A program made the translations under genes and the position numbers. Shown here one piece after another: positions 58,791 through 64,000 of a stretch of 64,000 bases of DNA. The notes under the pieces are model-generated. The model had not been told where the DNA came from, did not search any database, and saw nothing but the letters and a program-made list of their open reading frames with translations. The number at the start of each line of letters is the position of its first letter. The stretch's first letter is position 1. The stretch comes from Omphalotus guepiniiformis (taxonomy: Eukaryota; Basidiomycota; Agaricomycetes; Agaricales; Omphalotaceae): NCBI GenBank assembly GCA_028554645.1, contig JAQOOI010000016.1, positions 620,001 to 684,000 of the forward strand. Direction: 5' to 3'.

Positions 58791-60936
58791 AACTTCGGTG
58801 AATAGTAGCAAACTGGTATTCTGCGAACATGAATCAGTTTTGAATGTGAATTCTGGGACAAGTCAAAAGTTTTCTGACATTGAATGAGACACTCAGAAGT
58901 GGGAAAGTCTATGTTCCGAAGGACCCGAGTGTAGTTCTTTGAATTGGTTAGTCTAGACTTATTGCGGGTATTGGAGGTCGAAGTATGAAATGGTTGAGTG
59001 GTAATTACCCAAGAAGGGAATTTAAGAAGCGGTTGTTGTGCATCAAACTCGAGTACAAACAAAGTCTGCTGCGGTCACGAGGTAGCCTCAAGCTTCACTC
59101 CGAGTCCATTGGCATAGGTTCTGTCAGGGTTCTGTTCAACAGCTTGGCTTCCAACTCATAATATCTACCCACGAAAGGAGAACATATGGACGGTGAGCTT
59201 CTCAACTTTGTACTAGCCATTCGAGGATGAGGCTTTGTATCCATAATAAACTTCTCAGACGTGAAGCTGTTATGGCGTTCTCGAATGAAGTAGATTCGCA
59301 TATCTTCTCTCTGATTTTTCTTATATTTCATGTTAATATCATGGGTCATGTGCTAATACACATCTCTGGGTTTCTCAGGTCAATAATCGGAACACTCGGT
59401 GTCCAATTGAAACCACCAGCGTCCATACGAGGTCACCTCTTAACCTCATTCGTCATTTAAATGTTCGTTCCGCAAACATGATTCGGTCCGATGTGTTGCA
59501 TGAATGCTAGCACATTCAATCGTCTTCTGTATTCATGACGCACCGCCGGCACCGTTTAAAGGCCTTGCTCAGCTTCTAATTCGTCGAGAGACTGGGGTAT
59601 CCTGTCTTCTTGTTCTCGACCTTTCGATTTAGGCGTCATAATGCAGGGCTGTGCCGTCAATACATGGCCGTTGTTGTGGGTGTTCAAAATATCGTGCGTT
59701 CATCTTTCCATGCGTTCAAATTCTACGCTTATATCATTTATCCGCCAATTAACTCGTTCCCTCAATGCTTTCGCGGCTCATTCAATGGAATTTAGGGGTG
59801 GCGTATTTCGTAACGACATGTTGAAGAACAGATGCTATGGTACTTTGGCTCATGCTCGCTGTCCAAGCTTGAGGCCTCGCACTCTAGTGTTCCCGAGTCG
59901 AGCGCTCATCTAGAGTTTCTGGTTCTGTCGGAAAGGTTTAGTGGCCTAAATGATCGTGAGTATGCACCTTTGTTCAGAAGAGGCGTTCATTCAATAATTG
60001 CACTTCTGAGTTCAGGTTACTTCCATCCAGGAAGGCTTCATCGAGATTGATTTATATATCCGCCGAAAGTTTTCCCCTGAAAAACGCTCAAGAGATGTGG
60101 TTCGAAGATGAGCAAAGGAAATCAGACCCCACTTCCTCCTCACCATGCATGTAACCACGACTATGACGAGTTCAAATCCATTCAAACCCTTGTGCGCGTT
60201 TTTTTCCTGAGAGCATCCCTGGTAGACGTCGTAGAAACGTGTTGGGGGATTGGATATGATTGTGAGATATATGTCGTCAATGTTGGCGAAAAATAACCAG
60301 GTAGTGAGTGTAGAACTTGAGGCATCTCAAGCTTTATCTCCGACTAGCAAGAAGTTGTACACTCCGCGAGTGTTGGTCTCTTCTTGGCCTCTCAGAATGA
60401 TACTCAAGGCGGTGGCGTATCTTGTTTCATTCCTAACATATCGCTTTCGCACACTGCTCCTGGACATACCTGTTTCCACACACCTTTCTATCAGATGGCG
60501 TCGAAGGCGAAGGGCCGGTTGGCAAGGGATGACCAGAGAGTGGGACTGTTTTTCGTTGTGGAGTGGAGAGTACGGGCCGACAAACGAGATGTAGACGATT
60601 AGGAAAACTTCAGGATGATATGCATCTTCATTAGTCTCAACAGTAGACCCAGTACACCATGCCAGAACGATGTGTAAACACTGTAGGTTTTAGTGGAGCG
60701 AAAAAATTTCATTGAATTAGCCTTCACTGTAGCGTTTTTCGCACTTTCACCGAAAGTCTATCGAACAATTCATTTTACACATTATCTATGTCGCGTTTCA
60801 AGGGGCAAAGTTATGCTGCGTAGGCAAGCCAGGTTGAGGTCGTTGTTCGTCCGAAAAAGAGGCTGTTTATCGGTAATCGATATGAGTCAATCGCGACTTC
60901 AAAATTCTACCATCTTCGCCCATTTTCGTCAATTGC
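58791..60936. other. Possible undefined plus-strand gene; otherwise no gene seen
   Basis: Three plus-strand islands look coding: 59822-59960 (EEQMLWYFGSCSLSKLEASH), 60017-60110 (VTSIQEGFIEIDLYIRRKF) and 60384-60602 (VSCFIPNISLSHTAPGHTC, RVGLFFVVEWRVRADKRD, ending at 60602). Splice-like signals separate them, but I could not join all in one phase and recognise no family. A multi-exon gene, or the remains of one, is possible. Nothing was found at 58791-59600. Confidence 0.3.
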
Positions 60937-63761
60937 ATGCGACTGTCACTCCTTTCCTTCAGACCATCACTACCTACGCATAAACGCATTAGATTTATTG
61001 ACTTTGCTCGCCGCTATAGCTCCGATATGTCTACAGTGAACAAGACAGCTCATCCATTCGATAAAGGCCGTTTAGAAGCTCTGTTAAACCGAAGATTTTT
61101 TTATGCTCCTGCTTTTGAAATATATGGTGGTATGACATTCTTCAATTGATTTTTATTGGGGCAAAGATGCTATTAGAAACTATGCTTTTGATTAGGTGTC
61201 GCTGGATTATACGATTATGGTCCATCTGGGTCTTCATTGCAAGCTAATATCATTTCTGAATGGCGGAAACACTTTATCGTCGAAGATGGCATGCTGGAAC
61301 TTGATACAACGATTATGACACCTGCACCTGTGTTTGAAACTTCTGGACATGTCGCTCGTTTCGCGGACTGGATGGTAAAAGATATCAAGACCGGGGATGT
61401 TTTGCGTGCGGACCATCTTGTGAAAAATGTGCTTGAAGCACGTCTCGCTGGCGACAAGGAGGCGAGGGGTCAGGCTGCTGCACCTAAAGATGATGAAAAG
61501 GACAAAAAGAAGAAGAAAAAGGCCGCCAAGGCTGCTGCAGTACAGTTGGCGGATGATGTGGTGAAAACATACGAGTTTACGCTGGCTCAGGTGAGTTCAC
61601 CGTGCTTCTCGACTGATGCGTTCCTCATCTATCCATTCTCAAACTATAGCTCGATAATTATACCGGTGCAGAACTTGGTGATATATGTCGAAAATTCGAA
61701 ATTCGGAATCCTGATACAGACAACGAGGTTTCGGAACCTCAACAGTTCAATTTGATGTTCGCGAGTAGTATCGGGCCTACTGGCCAACATCCTGGGTGAG
61801 ATTCCATTCCATGTCTATGCTTAGACACCGTACGATTCAACCGCATAAATAGCTATCTTCGTCCAGAAACAGCTCAGGGTCACTTCCTCAACTTCTCTCG
61901 TCTTCTTGATTTCAACAATGGTCGGGTACCTTTTGCATCTGCTCAGATTGGCCGTTCATTCCGAAACGAAATATCACCTCGTGCGGGTCTCCTTCGTGTT
62001 CGAGAGTTTACTATGGCCGAGATCGAACACTTTGTGGACCCTGAGGACAAGAAGCACGTCCGTTTCAAGGAAATGCGGGATGTTGTTCTCGTATTACTTG
62101 ATCGGAATGTTCAATCTGCTGGTAGCACCGAGTCTACGAAGATGAGCGTCGGGGAGGCTGTGGATAAGGGCATAATAGCGAACGAGACCCTTGGTTACTT
62201 CATGGCCCGAATCTATCTCTTCCTGCTCAAAGTTGGTATCAACCCCCAGCGACTTCGGTTTAGACAGCATATGTCTAATGAAATGGCCCACTATGCGACT
62301 GACTGCTGGGATGCTGAGATCGAAAACTCGACGGGCTGGACGGAATGTGTTGGGTGCGCAGACCGTGCGGCCTACGATCTCTCTGTACATTCCGCCAAGA
62401 CCGGTCATCCACTCGTAGTGAGGCAAGCACTGAAAGAGCCCATCGTTACGGAAAAGGAGGTCCCAGAGTTCAACAAGAAGAATTTTGGTAAGACGTTCAA
62501 GCAAGACGCTGGACTGTTGCAGAAACACGTGGAGAGCTTGGATGAGCCGGCATTGCTCAAGTTGAAGGGTGAGCTAGCACAAGGGTATGTGTGTGGTGGA
62601 TAAGCCTCGATGTTATTTCATTTCCTAATTCTACTTGGTACAGGGCAAGCACCATTACGGTAGACGGGAAATCGTTTGAGCTATCCACTGAGGTCCTGCG
62701 AGTCGAACGACGAACCTTCAAGCAGTCAGGTAAGTCCCGTTGTCGGAGATCCCCGGTGTTTCTACGCTCATCATGACGTTGATGCTCACTTTACCTAGTA
62801 CGTGAATACACCCCGAATGTCATAGAACCGTCATTTGGACTCGGCCGAATCCTATACACGTTGCTTGAACACAGCTTCTGGAGCAGAGAACAAGACATCG
62901 AGCGTGGGGTAAGTAGCGTTTTATCGAATGGGGGTTTCTTTACCTTTTACTTGCTCGCTTTCATTTCAACTTGTGTGTGGTATTAATCATTTGGCGCGTT
63001 CTTTTTTCATGAAACAGGTACTATCGCTACCTCCATTGGTTGCACCTACAAAAGTGTTAATTGTACCGCTCAGCGCAAAAGAAGAGTTTGATCCTCTTGT
63101 ACAGGAAGTTTGTACGTCGAGTGGTTTTCGTCTGTTCCGTTTTGTACTTTATTAACTGATTATTGACTCTATTTTTTGCTCCACCTGCTGATACACCCAT
63201 TGATGGCGATTTTCAGCCTCAAAACTACGCAAAGCAGGTATCTTTTCTCGTGTTGACGATTCAAATACGTCTATCGGAAAACGATACGCCCGTAATGATG
63301 AACTGGGCACGCCGTACGGTGTTACGATTGATTTTGCTTGTGAGTCTTGTCTTTTGAGTTTGATTTCCTCCTTATCTTGCGCTAGCGCCGCGCATATAGA
63401 AATGACAACTTTGGCTAATTTTGAAACTTTTTTCTTTTTTCTCCCTATACCTAACGCGACATTGTATTCAGCCGTTCAAAACCGAACTATGACTCTACGG
63501 TAAGTTACGCCACCTGTAATTCCAAAACAAGAATACGTCTGGCTGATTGCTTACTTACCCTCTGTCTCTCTATCTCTATCTCTATCTCTCTCTCTCCTGT
63601 TTTTTCACTCCGTTACTAGAGAACGTGATACAATGGATCAACGGATTGGTTCGATTGACGAAGTCATCGCGGCTGTCACGGATCTCGTCGAAGGAAACAT
63701 AGATTGGGCTGAGGCTTGTCGGCGATTGCCTGCCTATGATGGTGTGCAGGCCATCGATTGA
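60937..63761 (+). CDS. GRS1: Glycyl-tRNA synthetase, probably dual-targeted
   Basis: This class II synthetase charges tRNA-Gly. Two in-frame starts are visible. ATG 60937 adds [20 protein letters not shown] and ARRYSSD, a basic, Ser/Arg-rich presequence typical of mitochondrial import. ATG 61027 ([20 protein letters not shown]) starts the cytosolic form. Exons then give [18 protein letters not shown], a Lys-rich insertion [13 protein letters not shown], motif 2 region [20 protein letters not shown] and [20 protein letters not shown]. Later ones give [37 protein letters not shown] (motif 3), the anticodon-binding domain [11 protein letters not shown] and [20 protein letters not shown]. The last exon ends YDGVQAID at 63761. 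About eight introns. The CxxC region reads CVGCADRA. Confidence 0.93.
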
Positions 63762-64000
63762 TGGAATCTCGTGGGCTTTTTTCCTTTTCCTTCCAATGAT
63801 TAGCATCGTGGTCTTGGTTCTGGGTCCAACGACGCCTCCCCCCCTCCGAGGTGCTTAGCATGCGGGCGAGAGGACTCGAGTTTCTGTTTTGAGATGTTGG
63901 CGGGAGGCACAAGGGGTTGATGGGGGTGTTGCCAATGGTTAGACTTCTTGGATGGAACGGATGATGAACTTGAAAAGTGATAACAATTTACCTGTGCTAC
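63762..64000. other. Downstream region of glycyl-tRNA synthetase
   Basis: Probable 3' untranslated and intergenic DNA at the window edge; no other feature was recognised. Confidence 0.5.

Noticed and set aside
63540..63600. CT-rich tract as a functional element
   Set aside because: It is a simple (TCTA/TC)n run inside the last intron of the GlyRS gene and fits a polypyrimidine-rich intron.

Overview
This window is from a filamentous basidiomycete nuclear genome, most likely an Agaricomycete. Coding regions are cut by many 50-60 nt introns with GTRNGT donors and YAG acceptors. One tRNA carries an intron. The gene content includes families that I know mainly from mushroom-forming fungi: alpha-kinases, an integrase-core protein, and Ser/Gly/Asn/Tyr-rich proteins. 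No bacterial operons, CRISPR arrays or rRNA genes were seen. All product names come from reading the translated exons; no database search was possible.

Conserved housekeeping genes are spread along the window: a BEM46-type hydrolase (4.4-5.8 kb, -), an intron-containing tRNA-Phe (4.07-4.16 kb, -), the checkpoint clamp loader RAD17 (29.3-32.5 kb, +), 3-hydroxyanthranilate 3,4-dioxygenase (47.7-48.5 kb, -), a bestrophin-like channel (54.7-57.5 kb, +), a probable Pom34-type nucleoporin (57.9-58.8 kb, -) and glycyl-tRNA synthetase with two in-frame starts (60.9-63.8 kb, +). Other genes are a heavily split polytopic membrane protein (23.7-25.7 kb, -), a low-complexity SYGSN protein (32.9-33.8 kb, -), a Ser/Thr/Pro-rich protein (48.8-50.3 kb, +) and an IRG-like GTPase with two lesions upstream of its start (50.8-52.3 kb, -).

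Two kinds of accessory DNA stand out. The first is a local expansion of an uncharacterised, signal-peptide-bearing, multi-pass membrane protein family. Copies lie at 5.9-7.8 kb (A, -), 21.2-23.0 kb (B, +, disrupted), 36.2-38.1 kb (C, -) and 40.7-42.6 kb (D, -), with a relic at 34.6 kb. A and B form one close pair, in inverted orientation around 8-21 kb; C and D form another and share duplicated flanks. The second is a 9-18 kb block holding an alpha-kinase gene, an integrase-core gene just upstream on the same strand, and a divergent 829-codon gene. The right end of this block stops 3 bp from the stop of a truncated amino-acid permease, so a rearrangement breakpoint probably lies there. The kinase is followed by an array of short hairpins.

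Other repeats are a 679-bp terminal-inverted-repeat element with a 6-bp target duplication (38.7-39.3 kb), a partial tandem copy of the RAD17 promoter and start (26.2-26.9 kb), a ~30-bp minisatellite (28 kb), and degenerate ~180-bp repeats (2.3-2.7 kb). Long stretches (0-4 kb, 42.6-47.1 kb, 52.3-54.7 kb, 58.8-60.9 kb) hold no gene I can name.
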